Part shown: positions 33,017 through 41,686 of the stretch, piece by piece | How the letters are laid out: the number at the start of each line of letters is the position of its first letter | How positions within the stretch are numbered: the first letter of the stretch is position 1 | Origin: Henriciella sp. | GTDB lineage: Bacteria; Pseudomonadota; Alphaproteobacteria; Caulobacterales; Hyphomonadaceae | Reading direction: 5' to 3' | Length of the DNA stretch: 43,774 nucleotides | Assembly: GCA_027019605.1 (NCBI GenBank) | Contig: JALUWJ010000190.1 | Span: 1 to 43,774 of the forward strand | Program-made: the position numbers and the translations under genes | Notes under the pieces: generated by a model | Seen by the model: only the letters and a program-made list of their open reading frames with translations | Databases searched by the model: none | What the model was told of the DNA's origin: nothing

Positions 33017-33825
33017 CCAAACTTCTGGGGGTCATTGGCGACCCAATATCGCATTCTCTATCGCCGCTCATTCATAATGGTTGGCTGCGCGATCATCGAA
33101 TTGATGCGTCTTATGAGGCCATGCACGTTCCGGCTGGTGAGCTGAATTCAGCCCTGAAAACATTGGAGTCCCGAGATGTTCTCGGCGTGAATGTAACCCT
33201 GCCGCACAAGCATGATGCTTTGGCTGCATCAGCGAAGGCCACGGACGCCGCGTCGAAAATTGGCGCCGCGAATACACTCACCCTTAAAGCGCCTGGGACA
33301 TGGCATGCGGATAACACGGATGCGCCAGGGTTTCTCCATGCGCTCGGCACGACGCAAGGCAGACAAGAACGGGTCTTACTGCTCGGCGCAGGTGGTTCCG
33401 CAAGAGCGATCGTCTTTGCACTGACGAATGCTAAAAGGCCGGTTACAATTTTGAACAGGACGGTTTCTAAAGCGGCGGATTTGGCGTCAGAACTTGGCGA
33501 TGACCAAACAGTCTTTGGCGATATTAATCAGTATAATGAATATATCGAATCGACAACGATCGTGGTCAACACAACCAGTATGGGTCACTCAAAAGAGTAT
33601 CTGGAATTGCCGGACGGGCGAGACCGCGTCTTCTTTGATATCTCCTATGGCAAGATTGCTGCCCCGCAATTGGCGCATGCCGCGAAACAAGGCTGGCAAG
33701 TCAAAGATGGCTTGACCATGTTGGTGGCACAAGCAGCCTTCAGTTTTGAATCATGGTTTGGGGTAATGCCAGATTTTGACAAGGCGCTGGAACGGTGCCG
33801 AAGAGCGGTAGAGGCAGCACAATGA
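33013..33825 (+). CDS. aroE: Shikimate dehydrogenase
   Basis: Reduces 3-dehydroshikimate to shikimate with NADPH in aromatic amino acid synthesis. The 270-residue protein has the substrate-binding [14 protein letters not shown] (about 9-22), [11 protein letters not shown] with catalytic Lys66, and the [10 protein letters not shown] segment with Asp103. The NADP fold shows [16 protein letters not shown] and the [11 protein letters not shown] loop whose Arg favours NADPH, and it ends with [20 protein letters not shown]. Short overlaps with maf and coaE (4 bases each) indicate a tight operon. The pathway's aroA is 9 kb away in the same window. Confidence 0.96.
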   Translation: MTKLLGVIGDPISHSLSPLIHNGWLRDHRIDASYEAMHVPAGELNSALKTLESRDVLGVNVTLPHKHDALAASAKATDAASKIGAANTLTLKAPGTWHADNTDAPGFLHALGTTQGRQERVLLLGAGGSARAIVFALTNAKRPVTILNRTVSKAADLASELGDDQTVFGDINQYNEYIESTTIVVNTTSMGHSKEYLELPDGRDRVFFDISYGKIAAPQLAHAAKQGWQVKDGLTMLVAQAAFSFESWFGVMPDFDKALERCRRAVEAAQ

Positions 33826-34433
33826 TCATACTTGGATTGACCGGATCGATCGGTATGGGGAAATCCACAACCGCCCAAATGTTCAAACAGGCGGGAATTC
33901 CCGTCTATGATGCCGACGCAGCGGTGCATGAAATTTATGAGCCGGGCGGGGCCGCGGTCGGACCTTTGTCCGAAAGGTTTGGCGATATTCTGAAAAATGG
34001 CGGCATTGATCGCGCCGCGCTTCGGGCAAAAGTCGTCGATAATCCAGACGCCATGCGCGACTTGGAGGCAATTGTGCACCCGCTGGTTGGCCTCAGTCAG
34101 ATGAACTTTCGAAAGGAAGCCCTTGAGAGCGGAGCACTTTTTGCAGTCCTGGACATTCCTCTCCTGTTTGAGACCGGAGGCGACGCGCGCTGTGACTATG
34201 TTGCAGTCGTGACGGCACCGGAAAACGTTCAACGCGAGCGCGTCCTGGCGCGCGGCGAAATGAGCGAAGACCAGTTCGAACAGATCAAGGCAAAACAAAC
34301 GCCAGACGCTGAAAAACGGGCCCGCGCGGATTTTGTGATCAATACCGCTTTCGGCTTTGACTTCGCTCGCGCACAAGTTCACTCCATAATAGACTTGTTG
34401 AACGGACTGGCCGCGGAGATCTCAGATGAGTGA
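33822..34433 (+). CDS. coaE: Dephospho-CoA kinase
   Basis: Performs the last step of coenzyme A synthesis, phosphorylating the 3'-hydroxyl of dephospho-CoA. The 203-residue protein starts with [20 protein letters not shown], holding the Walker [10 protein letters not shown] (8-16), then the [10 protein letters not shown] motif binding Co[10 protein letters not shown], and [13 protein letters not shown] typical of the family lid region. I chose the ATG overlapping the aroE stop (ATGA) because upstream in-frame codons lie within aroE and lack the P-loop spacing. It overlaps dnaQ by 8 bases. Confidence 0.96.
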   Translation: MIILGLTGSIGMGKSTTAQMFKQAGIPVYDADAAVHEIYEPGGAAVGPLSERFGDILKNGGIDRAALRAKVVDNPDAMRDLEAIVHPLVGLSQMNFRKEALESGALFAVLDIPLLFETGGDARCDYVAVVTAPENVQRERVLARGEMSEDQFEQIKAKQTPDAEKRARADFVINTAFGFDFARAQVHSIIDLLNGLAAEISDE

Positions 34434-35124
34434 TGCAGTGCGCGAAATCGCTTTCGATACGGAAACGACAGGACTGGAATGGGATAAAGACGACCGGATT
34501 ATCGAACTCGGTGCGGTCGAACTGATCAACCATGTTGCGACGGGAAAGACGTTTCAGACTTATATCAATCCCGGCCGCCCGGTCTCTGAGGCGACTATCC
34601 GGATCACCGGGATCACCGACGATGATCTGGTCGACAAACCGGGATTCGAAGATCCGAGCATTGTCGATGCGTTTCTCGAATTTGTTGGGGATGCCACCTT
34701 GGTTGCGCACAATGCCAAGTTTGACCGCGGCTTCTTGAACATGGAGCTTCAGCGCTGCGGCAAAGCTCCCATTCCGGAAGAACGCTGGGTAGATACGGTC
34801 ATGATCGCGCGCAAAAAATATCCGGGCGCGCCAGCCAGCCTGGATGCTTTGTGTAAGCGTTTCGACGTAAACGCCGACGCGCGGACATTTCACGGCGCGC
34901 TCTTGGACAGCCAGTTATTGGCAGAAGTTTATCTCGAGCTCTTAGGGGGCCGCGCGCACAGGTTTGACTTTGGCGGACAGAGCCAGGCTCAAGATGGTGC
35001 ACGCGCACCGGCCGTTCAGCGGCCATCTCCCTTGAAGGCAGAGATCTCTAGTGAAGAGCAAAGCACCCACACCGAGTTTATCGAAACACTCGGTGAGGAT
35101 GCAATTTGGAAGCGTTACGCCTGA
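34426..35124 (+). CDS. dnaQ: DNA polymerase III epsilon subunit (3'-5' proofreading exonuclease)
   Basis: Proofreading subunit of the replicative polymerase. The 232-residue protein has the three DEDDh exonuclease motifs: [12 protein letters not shown] with Asp11 and Glu13, [14 protein letters not shown] with Asp100, and [18 protein letters not shown] with His156 and Asp161. The C-terminal tail after about residue 185 (Gln/Ser/Pro-rich, ending [14 protein letters not shown]) is the flexible part that contacts the polymerase alpha subunit. It is the last gene of the plus-strand right-arm cluster and its 3' end overlaps the convergent secB by 10 bases. Confidence 0.96.
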   Translation: MSDAVREIAFDTETTGLEWDKDDRIIELGAVELINHVATGKTFQTYINPGRPVSEATIRITGITDDDLVDKPGFEDPSIVDAFLEFVGDATLVAHNAKFDRGFLNMELQRCGKAPIPEERWVDTVMIARKKYPGAPASLDALCKRFDVNADARTFHGALLDSQLLAEVYLELLGGRAHRFDFGGQSQAQDGARAPAVQRPSPLKAEISSEEQSTHTEFIETLGEDAIWKRYA

Positions 35125-35642
35125 GGCTCACCTGTCGGCGCTGGCGCTGGTGCCGCTGAAGCCTGCTCGGCCGCCGCCGCCGCCGCGCGTTGTTTCTGAG
35201 TGTTGTACAGCGCGCCAAAGTCGACTGGATCGATGCGCAGTGGCGGGAATCCACCTTCTGCAGAAATGTCTGCGATGATGCGACGCGCGAATGGGAACAG
35301 AACCCGCGGGCACTCGATGAGCAAAACCGGCTCAATGTCGCCAGCGCCAAATCCTTGCAATTGGAAGGTCCCGGCATAGTCCATTTCGAGAATGAACAGC
35401 GCAGTTTCTTTTGTGCCAGCGCGAGCTTTGAGTTTGAGGACGACTTCGAAGACTCCCTCTTCGCCCTGCTTCGGCGCGGCGCCTACATCAATCCCAAGTT
35501 CGATATTTGGCTGCGCTTGCACGGTCGCTCCAGGATTCTCAAACGAGAGGTCCTTAATGTACTGGCTCAGCACGCGGATGGCTGGGCCCTGTTGAGGAGC
35601 ATTGTTTTGCGGCTGAGTTGCCATATCTGGGGTGTCTGTCAT
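35115..35642 (-). CDS. secB: Protein-export chaperone SecB
   Basis: A tetrameric cytosolic chaperone that keeps preproteins unfolded and delivers them to SecA. The 175-residue protein has a Gln/Asn-rich N-terminus, then VLSQYIKDLSFENPGA, the beta-sheet core with FEVVLKLKARAGTKETALFI, YAGTFQLQGF, and the C-terminal helix LIECPRVLFPFARRIIADI with FPPLRIDPVDFGALY. The Ala/Pro/Gln-rich tail is typical of alphaproteobacteria. Its position beside dnaQ and opposite the Tim44-like gene matches the Caulobacter order. Its 3' end overlaps dnaQ by 10 bases, with no separate terminator visible. Confidence 0.97.
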   Translation of the reverse strand: MTDTPDMATQPQNNAPQQGPAIRVLSQYIKDLSFENPGATVQAQPNIELGIDVGAAPKQGEEGVFEVVLKLKARAGTKETALFILEMDYAGTFQLQGFGAGDIEPVLLIECPRVLFPFARRIIADISAEGGFPPLRIDPVDFGALYNTQKQRAAAAAAEQASAAPAPAPTGEPQA

Positions 35643-35766
35643 CGATCTTCACTCTAAGCTTAAGATTAAGGGCGGGTAACATGTGCCACAAAGTGGCGCA
35701 ACGGTGGGTGGCACTTGTTGAAAAGCACCTATATGAACTGCTGAAAGACTGATAAAAGAGCCGAAT

Positions 35767-36381
35767 ATGTCCTCTTCTGTGATCGAATTTCTTGTTTTGG
35801 CCGGGATCGCCCTTTTTGTGGGGTGGCGTCTATTCGTGACGTTAGGCCAAGATGAAGGTCCACCAGAGGGCCGAGGTCGCATGCCATCGCCTGCGCCAAA
35901 CCCAACTCCTGCGCGGTCAGCACCGACCGGGGGTGATGTTGTTCAGCTGCGTCCCTCGTTTACCGGACCGGCCGCTGCTGGAATGGAAGCGATCTTTGAG
36001 GCCGATGGAAATTTTGAGCCTCGCGCATTCATGCAGGGCGCACGCGGGGCCTATGAAATGATTGTTGGCGCTTTTGCTCGCGGCGATCGCGATGCCTTGA
36101 AGCCGCTATTGGATACCGACGTTTATGAAGCTTGGGACGCCGCCATTGCGGACCGTGAGGCGACCGGCGCTGAAGGCATGCAATTGCTGCGGATTCGCAA
36201 AGCGGAGATTACCGATGCTTCGCTCGCAAGTGATGGTATGGCCCGGGTGACTGTGCATTATGAATCAGAGCTCGGTGATGGCGAAACAACCACTAAAGCC
36301 TCCGAGTTGTGGACCTTTATGCGGCAAACAAGTTCGAGCGATCCGAATTGGATTCTCGATGATGTCGATACTGCTGACTAA
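35767..36381 (+). CDS. Tim44/TimA-like membrane-anchored protein
   Basis: A 204-residue protein with a single N-terminal membrane helix (IEFLVLAGIALFVGWRLFV), a Pro- and Gly-rich linker (about 30-65), and a C-terminal Tim44-like domain: FEPRAFMQGARGAYEMIVGAF, LKPLLDTDVYEAWDAAIADR, then ARVTVHYESE and SELWTFMRQT ending NWILDDVD. Alphaproteobacterial Tim44-like proteins (TimA) are relatives of the mitochondrial import motor subunit but lie at the inner membrane and their job is not well understood; an envelope or secretion role is suggested by the neighbouring secB. It is transcribed away from secB, 124 bases apart. Confidence 0.9.
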   Translation: MSSSVIEFLVLAGIALFVGWRLFVTLGQDEGPPEGRGRMPSPAPNPTPARSAPTGGDVVQLRPSFTGPAAAGMEAIFEADGNFEPRAFMQGARGAYEMIVGAFARGDRDALKPLLDTDVYEAWDAAIADREATGAEGMQLLRIRKAEITDASLASDGMARVTVHYESELGDGETTTKASELWTFMRQTSSSDPNWILDDVDTAD

Positions 36382-36444
36382 GCCATCAAAAAGCCTCAGC
36401 TTGGTAACTTGAGCTCACGGGCCGAACGCGCCTAGACTTCTTTT

Positions 36445-37674
36445 ATGAGGATCCTCGGGCTTTTATGCGGCGCGTTCTTATTGCTATCTGGCTGTGTCAC
36501 CAATTCAGGTCGACCTCTGCCGCCGCAACCTGTTTTTGAAACGCGGCCGCAGGTCGATCCATCAACTTTTCCTGTGACGCCCAAACCCGTCGCTTACGAC
36601 ATTCTGCCCGGTTGGGAGGAGTCCAATCTCGCGCCAGGGCTCTCTGCTTTGCGGCGCAGTTGCGAGGTGTTTGAGAAACGACCTCCGCAAAACCTGCTAT
36701 CAAACAAAGCGCCTTGGGCAGGGCGGGTTTCGGACTGGACGCCGGCCTGCGCGGCGCTCGATGTGATCAATGATAATCGCAGTGCCCGGGCGGTTTTACA
36801 GGCGCTGTTTACGCCAGTTGAGATTGTTGCTCCTGACGGCAAAAGTCGATTTACCGGATATTTTGAGCCAACCTATGAGGCGCGGCTGCGGCCCGAGCCG
36901 CCTTTCACCGAACCTGTTCCTGGCGATCCGGGCGACCTGGTGACTTCATCCGGCAAAGTCTATCAAACTCTGCCGGACGGCACGCGAAGAGAATATCCGA
37001 TCCGCGCGGACATTACGCGCGCGGGTGTTCGCCCACTTGCTTATGCACACCCAGCCGATGTTTTCTTTCTGCAAATCCAAGGTTCGGGCCGGCTCGTCTT
37101 GCCCGATGGGCGCACCCTTCGCGCGGCTTATGCGGCCAATAATGGTCAGCCGTTCAGGTCAACCGCGAACTGGTTGCTGCAGCGCGGATGGATTGAGCGC
37201 GGGGAGGCGAGTATGCGCGGCATTCGCGCCTGGATGGATCGCACGACTCCAGAGCGCGCGCGCCAAGCGATGAATGCAAATCCGCGATTTGTGTTCTTTA
37301 CATTGGAACCAGAGGGCGACCCGCGACTGGGGCCAAAGGGCTCATTTGGTGTCCCGCTCACCCCCCTCGGATCGATGGCGGTTGATTTGGACATTCATGC
37401 CGGCGGCGTTCCGATGTTTGTTCAAACCACAGCGCCCGGACTTGGCGGCGAATGGTCTGGCTTGCTTGTTTCGCAAGATACAGGGGGCGCGATTAAAGGG
37501 TCGGTCCGCGGGGACTTGTATTTTGGTACTGGAGACCGGGCCGGTGCTGCGGCTGATACGGTAAATGCTCCTGGCCGACTTTGGGTGCTTTTGCCGACAG
37601 CTGTCGCAGAACGATTGCGCCAACAAGATCTGGCGCGCGCATCTGGGCCTAGACCGATCGTCGTAACGCCCTAG
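36445..37674 (+). CDS. mltA: Membrane-bound lytic murein transglycosylase A
   Basis: A lipoprotein that cleaves the beta-1,4 bond between MurNAc and GlcNAc in peptidoglycan, leaving anhydro-MurNAc. The 409-residue protein has a lipoprotein signal with lipobox LLSGC (Cys17), giving outer-membrane anchoring, then the MltA barrel with FTGYFEPTYEARLRPEPPF and VFFLQIQGSGRLVLPDG, and the 3D domain near the C-terminus with SQDTGGAIKGSVRGDLYFG, which carries the catalytic Asp. It starts 63 bases after the Tim44-like gene and precedes the Smr gene by 10 bases, so they probably share a transcript. Confidence 0.95.
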   Translation: MRILGLLCGAFLLLSGCVTNSGRPLPPQPVFETRPQVDPSTFPVTPKPVAYDILPGWEESNLAPGLSALRRSCEVFEKRPPQNLLSNKAPWAGRVSDWTPACAALDVINDNRSARAVLQALFTPVEIVAPDGKSRFTGYFEPTYEARLRPEPPFTEPVPGDPGDLVTSSGKVYQTLPDGTRREYPIRADITRAGVRPLAYAHPADVFFLQIQGSGRLVLPDGRTLRAAYAANNGQPFRSTANWLLQRGWIERGEASMRGIRAWMDRTTPERARQAMNANPRFVFFTLEPEGDPRLGPKGSFGVPLTPLGSMAVDLDIHAGGVPMFVQTTAPGLGGEWSGLLVSQDTGGAIKGSVRGDLYFGTGDRAGAAADTVNAPGRLWVLLPTAVAERLRQQDLARASGPRPIVVTP

Positions 37675-37684
37675 AACACCGCCT

Positions 37685-38167
37685 ATGAGCGGACGTAATC
37701 TGACCGACAAAGAGAAACGGGCCTGGGCCGCCGCGTCCAGGAACGTTACACCCTTGTCGGGTCGGCGCGGCACTCCGGCGGGGAGTCCGCGAAAAAAAGA
37801 TGACGCCGACCCGAAGCCGCTAAATGTTTCTCGCAACAAGGCTTACGCCGCGCCTCAAAACAGACAGAATGAGCGCAGCGTTCGACGCGGTCGGCAAGCG
37901 ATCTCTGCGAGTTTTGATCTACATGGTCATACACGCGAGTCTGCGTTTCGTGTTTTGCCCAGCTTCTTGGCCCGCGAGCAAGCCAAGGGTTCGCAATGCG
38001 TCATTGTGATCACTGGAAAAGGCAAATCCGGACAGGGCGTCTTGCGGCAGGCTTTTCTCAATTGGCTGGACTTACCAGAAGCGCGCGGCCTTATCAGCGG
38101 CTATGCCCCGGCTCATGCCAGACATGGCGGCGGCGGGGCTTGGTATGTATTCCTACGCCGCCGTTAG
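37685..38167 (+). CDS. Smr domain protein
   Basis: A 160-residue protein with a basic, Pro-rich N-terminal half and a C-terminal Smr (small MutS-related) domain. The motifs are FDLHGHTRESAFRVLPSFL with the LDLHGx-type signature, VIVITGKGKSGQGVLRQA with the TGxG motif, and YAPAHARHGGGGAWYVFLRR. Smr domains are nucleic-acid nucleases; stand-alone forms have been linked to RNA or ribosome rescue in other bacteria, but the role of this alphaproteobacterial form is unclear. It follows mltA closely, as in related genomes. Confidence 0.9.
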   Translation: MSGRNLTDKEKRAWAAASRNVTPLSGRRGTPAGSPRKKDDADPKPLNVSRNKAYAAPQNRQNERSVRRGRQAISASFDLHGHTRESAFRVLPSFLAREQAKGSQCVIVITGKGKSGQGVLRQAFLNWLDLPEARGLISGYAPAHARHGGGGAWYVFLRRR

Positions 38168-38171
38168 ATGT

Positions 38172-38198
38172 GAAAAGGGGCAGCCGGAAGCCGCCCCT
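38172..38198 (-). terminator. Rho-independent terminator of mscL
   Basis: On the minus strand AGGGGCGGC pairs with GCTGCCCCT around a TTCCG loop, followed by TTTTC. The one non-canonical pair is a G-U wobble on the minus-strand RNA but an A-C mismatch on the other strand, which indicates it serves mscL rather than the convergent Smr gene. Confidence 0.75.
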
Positions 38199-38252
38199 AA
38201 ACACGTCACACACTCTACTTGAGAATGCATGTACCCGCGTCGTGTTAATGAT

Positions 38253-38669
38253 TTACGACTGTTTTGCGAGCAGATTGCGAATTTCTTCGAGAAGAATTTC
38301 CTGACGCGGCGGGGCTGGCGGTTCTGCTGGCGCCTCTTCCTCTTTTTTCTTCATATTGTTCATGCCTTTGATGATCATGAACATCACGAAGGCGACAATG
38401 ATGAAGGATATCAGCGCGGCGATAAACGCCCCGAGATCGACGATCGCGGCTTCTTTAACAACTTCACCAGCATCATTGAGAACGGCTTCTTGAACCGTGA
38501 ATGTCAGCGATGATAAATCGATACCGCCCATAATTGGCGCGAGTATTGGCAGGAACACGCCCTGGATAAAGGCTGTCACCACCGTGGCAAAAGCGCCGCC
38601 CATGACGAAACCAACCGCCATGTCGACGAGATTGCCTTTCATGGCAAACTCTTTGAATTCTTTTAACAT
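38253..38669 (-). CDS. mscL: Large-conductance mechanosensitive channel MscL
   Basis: A homopentameric inner-membrane channel that opens under membrane tension and releases solutes during osmotic downshock. The 138-residue protein has the amphipathic N-terminal helix MLKEFKEFAMKGNLVDMAVG, pore helix VGFVMGGAFATVVTAFIQG with small residues for tight packing, a periplasmic loop (about 50-75), the second helix FIAALISFIIVAFVMFMII, and the charged C-terminal bundle with KKKEEEAPAEPP and EILLEEIRNLL. It is a single-gene unit with its own terminator and is convergent with the Smr gene. Confidence 0.97.
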   Translation of the reverse strand: MLKEFKEFAMKGNLVDMAVGFVMGGAFATVVTAFIQGVFLPILAPIMGGIDLSSLTFTVQEAVLNDAGEVVKEAAIVDLGAFIAALISFIIVAFVMFMIIKGMNNMKKKEEEAPAEPPAPPRQEILLEEIRNLLAKQS

Positions 38670-38769
38670 TTTAAACCCCTTCTAATCTCCAGACCCGAAA
38701 GCCTTAGCGCCAGAATGTTTGAATTCTGCCGCGAGGTCAAATCTCAGAAACAGTTTTGGATACAATCGC

Positions 38770-39069
38770 TTAGCGCGATTCTGGATCCACGCCGTCATTC
38801 ACGCGGGCTCGAAGTTCTTTGCCCGGGCGGAAGAATGGGACAGATTTCGCTTCCACGCTGACGGATTCTCCCGTGCGTGGATTACGTCCCTTGCGGGCTT
38901 TTCGATGACGGACGGAAAAAGCGCCAAATCCTCGCAGTTCGACGCGATCGCCGCGAGCAAGCGCATCGGCGATTTCGTCAAGGATGACCCCAACGAGTTT
39001 CTCCAGATCCTCCGGGCGCAATTCCGGATTCTCGTCTGCAAGTTTAGCGATGAGTTCAGATCTCAGCAT
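38770..39069 (-). CDS. ihfB: Integration host factor beta subunit
   Basis: A nucleoid protein that bends DNA sharply as a heterodimer with IHF-alpha. The 99-residue protein begins with the helical dimer base ([19 protein letters not shown]), then [20 protein letters not shown], followed by [11 protein letters not shown] with the intercalating Pro, and [15 protein letters not shown]. The tail and RPEDLE near the start fit the beta (HimD) type rather than HU. IHF takes part in origin control in Caulobacter. The gene starts only 17 bases past the end of the rpsA terminator, which leaves little room for an ordinary promoter. Confidence 0.95.
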   Translation of the reverse strand: MLRSELIAKLADENPELRPEDLEKLVGVILDEIADALARGDRVELRGFGAFSVRHRKARKGRNPRTGESVSVEAKSVPFFRPGKELRARVNDGVDPESR

Positions 39070-39085
39070 GTCTTTGAACCTAAAC

Positions 39086-39121
39086 GAAAAATGCGACGGA
39101 GACTAGGCCTCCGTCGCAAAA
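39086..39121 (-). terminator. Rho-independent terminator after rpsA, close to ihfB
   Basis: On the minus strand GCGACGGAG and CTCCGTCGC form a perfect 9-base-pair stem with a 7-base loop (39093-39117), followed by ATTTTT. It ends about 17 bases before the ihfB start, so read-through or an internal promoter must supply ihfB mRNA. Confidence 0.85.
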
Positions 39122-39164
39122 TACTTGTCCATTACCTTATTGTTAGGAATGGATGTAAACCAAC

Positions 39165-40925
39165 TTACGCGTCGTCGCCTTCGTCAGCTTTCTTTTTAGT
39201 CGCCTTCTTCTTCTTAGGCTTCTCTTCGGTTGCGGCGTCGTCACCTTCGCCGGTTGCGAGAGCTGCACCAAGAATGTCACCAAGCGATGCGCCACTATCG
39301 GCAGAACCGTATTGGGCGACAGCTTCTTGCTCTTCAGAGATCTCAAGCGCTTTGATTGAGACACCGATGCGGCGAGAAGATTTGTCGACTTGCGTGACTT
39401 TCGCGTCGATCTTGTCGCCGACCGCGAAACGCTCTGGGCGTTGTTCGCTGCGGTCGCGAGACAGATCAGAACGACGGATGAAGGCTTTGACGGCTGGATC
39501 GCCGAACTCAACCTCGATACCGCCAGACGCAACTTCAGTGACCGTACAGGTTACAACTGCACCGCGCTTGACGCTGCTATTGTCAGCGATTGGATCGCCG
39601 CCAACTTGCTTGATGCCGAGCGAGATACGCTCTTTCTCAGTATCAACGTCGAGGACGCGTGCTGTGACGCTGTCACCTTTTTGGAAAGCCTGAATGGCTT
39701 CTTCGCCAGACTGTTCCCAAGAGATGTCGTTGATGTGGACCATGCCGTCCAGGTCTGGGCCAAGGCCGACAAACAGACCGAACTCAGTGATGCCGCGAAC
39801 TTCGCCTTCGATGTCCGTGCCAACTGGGTGCTCAGCCATAAAGGCAGACCATGGATTGTCCTGAGTTTGCTTCAGGCCAAGTGAAATACGGCGCTTCTCG
39901 CTATCCACATCGAGGACCTCAACGAGGACTTCTTGAGATGTAGAGACGATTTTGCCTGGGTGTACGTTCTTCTTGGTCCAGCTCATTTCAGAGACGTGGA
40001 TCAGGCCTTCAACACCGTCTTCGAGCTCAACAAACGCACCGTAATCGGTGATGTTTGTGACCTGACCAGACATACGCGTGCCGACTGTGTACTTGCTCTC
40101 GATATCGTCCCAAGGATCGCTTTCGAGTTGCTTCATACCAAGGCTGATGCGCTGGGTCTCTGGGTTGATCTTGATGATCTGAACTTTGACCGTGTCGCCA
40201 ACATTGACGACTTGGCTTGGGTGATTGACGCGCTTCCAGCTCATGTCAGTGACGTGCAGGAGGCCATCAATGCCGCCAAGATCAACGAACGCACCGTAAT
40301 CGGTGATGTTCTTGACGACGCCTTCGCGGGTATCGCCTTCGTTCATATCGCCAACGATTTCCGCGCGCTGCTCGGCACGGCTCTCTTCGAGGATGGCACG
40401 GCGAGAGACAACAACGTTGCCGCGCGCGCGGTCCATTTTCAGAATTGCGAATGGCTGAACTTCGTTCATCAGTGGGCCAACATCGCGAACTGGGCGGATG
40501 TCGACTTGTGAGCCAGGAAGGAAGGCATTCACACCGCCAAGATCGACAGTGAAACCGCCTTTAACGCGGCCAACAATCGCGCCCTTAACAGGCTCTTCTT
40601 TATTGTAATTGTCTTCCAGACGGATCCAGCTTTCTTCGCGGCGGGCTTTGTCGCGCGACAGAACAGCTTCGCCCATCAGGTTTTCGATACGGTCGAGGTA
40701 GACTTCGACAATATCACCAGCTTCAGGCTGCTTTTCTTCCAGAAGGAATTCTTTTGATGCAACGCGGCCTTCAGTTTTCAGGCCAACGTCGAGCACAAGA
40801 TAGTCGCCATTGTTAGAAATGACGGTCGCTGGAACAACTTTGCCCTCTACAAGAGTGGCGGCGCCAGCGCTGTCCTCGAACATTGAGGCAAAATCCTCAG
40901 TCGAGGGATTCATTGATTCAGTCAT
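39165..40925 (-). CDS. rpsA: 30S ribosomal protein S1
   Basis: Binds mRNA on the 30S subunit and is needed for initiation on structured or weak-SD messages. The 586-residue protein has six S1 repeats, spaced about 80-90 residues apart; the strongest copies show KNITDYGAFVDLGGIDGLLH, TNITDYGAFVELEDGVEGLI and RGITEFGLFVGLGPDLDGMV. It ends with an Ala/Glu-rich stretch and a Lys-rich tail (KPKKKKATKKKADEGDDA), as in other alphaproteobacteria. GGAGA lies just before the start. It lies downstream of aroA-cmk on the same strand, the order conserved in many proteobacteria, with ihfB after it. S1 autoregulation through its leader is known elsewhere; no such element is proven here. Confidence 0.98.
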   Translation of the reverse strand: MTESMNPSTEDFASMFEDSAGAATLVEGKVVPATVISNNGDYLVLDVGLKTEGRVASKEFLLEEKQPEAGDIVEVYLDRIENLMGEAVLSRDKARREESWIRLEDNYNKEEPVKGAIVGRVKGGFTVDLGGVNAFLPGSQVDIRPVRDVGPLMNEVQPFAILKMDRARGNVVVSRRAILEESRAEQRAEIVGDMNEGDTREGVVKNITDYGAFVDLGGIDGLLHVTDMSWKRVNHPSQVVNVGDTVKVQIIKINPETQRISLGMKQLESDPWDDIESKYTVGTRMSGQVTNITDYGAFVELEDGVEGLIHVSEMSWTKKNVHPGKIVSTSQEVLVEVLDVDSEKRRISLGLKQTQDNPWSAFMAEHPVGTDIEGEVRGITEFGLFVGLGPDLDGMVHINDISWEQSGEEAIQAFQKGDSVTARVLDVDTEKERISLGIKQVGGDPIADNSSVKRGAVVTCTVTEVASGGIEVEFGDPAVKAFIRRSDLSRDRSEQRPERFAVGDKIDAKVTQVDKSSRRIGVSIKALEISEEQEAVAQYGSADSGASLGDILGAALATGEGDDAATEEKPKKKKATKKKADEGDDA

Positions 40926-41038
40926 GGGGTCTCCAAAAGCGCAGCATTACGGGGTTCACGGCCTCAGGCCCTGTGCCTTCGGTCCGACGTCGCTGCGATG
41001 TCAGGGATAAGCTTGTTGAGCGTCTTTAGATTTGAGCT

Positions 41039-41686
41039 TTACGGCTCAGAACGCTCGGACTTTTGGGCGATCACGGCTTCAACCGCTGCCCGCGCTTTAT
41101 CCACAGCCGCGTCTATAGTTAGATGAGTGGTGTCGATCAAGACTGAATCTGCTGCTGCAATCATCGGTGCATCAGCGCGGTTTTTGTCGCGGTCATCACG
41201 CTCTTTCAGCTGTGCGATCATCTCTTCGAGAGACAGGGTTTCACCTTTTTCGGTGAGCTCTTTCCAGCGGCGTGTCGCGCGGACTTCAACCGAGGCGTCG
41301 ACCCAGAGTTTCACATCCGCTTCCGGGCAGACCACTGTGCCGATATCGCGGCCATCGAGCACCGCGCCGCCGGATTGATGGGCGAATGCGCGCTGCAATT
41401 CCAGAAGCGCCGAGCGTACCTCTGGAACCGCCGCCACTTTTGACGCGGCTTGTCCGGCCTCGGCAGTGCGCAGCTCTTCCTCGGAAAAATCGTTCAAATC
41501 CAGCGCGCGCGCGACATCAGCGAGCGCGGCAGGATCGTCAAAATCGACAGATTTCTTAAGGGCGGCAATGCCGGTGGCGCGGTAAAGGCGGCCTGTATCC
41601 ATGTGCGCGAGACCATACCAGCCCGACAGTCGCCGCGCGATGGTGCCTTTTCCAGAGGCGAGCGTGCCATCAATCGCAATAATCAT
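41039..41686 (-). CDS. cmk: Cytidylate kinase
   Basis: Phosphorylates CMP and dCMP to the diphosphates, feeding nucleic acid and lipid synthesis. The 215-residue protein has the P-loop IDGTLASGKGTIARRLSGW (about 5-23), slightly unusual in having Thr-Leu where many have Pro-Ala/Gly, then HMDTGRLYRATGIAALK, VLDGRDIGTVVCPEADVKLW with the CMP-binding Arg and Asp, and KERDDRDKNRADAPM from the lid. Its start overlaps the aroA stop by 4 bases (ATGA), indicating translational coupling, and rpsA follows 113 bases later. Confidence 0.95.
   Translation of the reverse strand: MIIAIDGTLASGKGTIARRLSGWYGLAHMDTGRLYRATGIAALKKSVDFDDPAALADVARALDLNDFSEEELRTAEAGQAASKVAAVPEVRSALLELQRAFAHQSGGAVLDGRDIGTVVCPEADVKLWVDASVEVRATRRWKELTEKGETLSLEEMIAQLKERDDRDKNRADAPMIAAADSVLIDTTHLTIDAAVDKARAAVEAVIAQKSERSEP

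Noticed and set aside
38719-39693. 324-codon plus-strand frame across ihfB and the rpsA 3' end
   Set aside because: It runs antisense to two certain genes and through the rpsA terminator; no family features.
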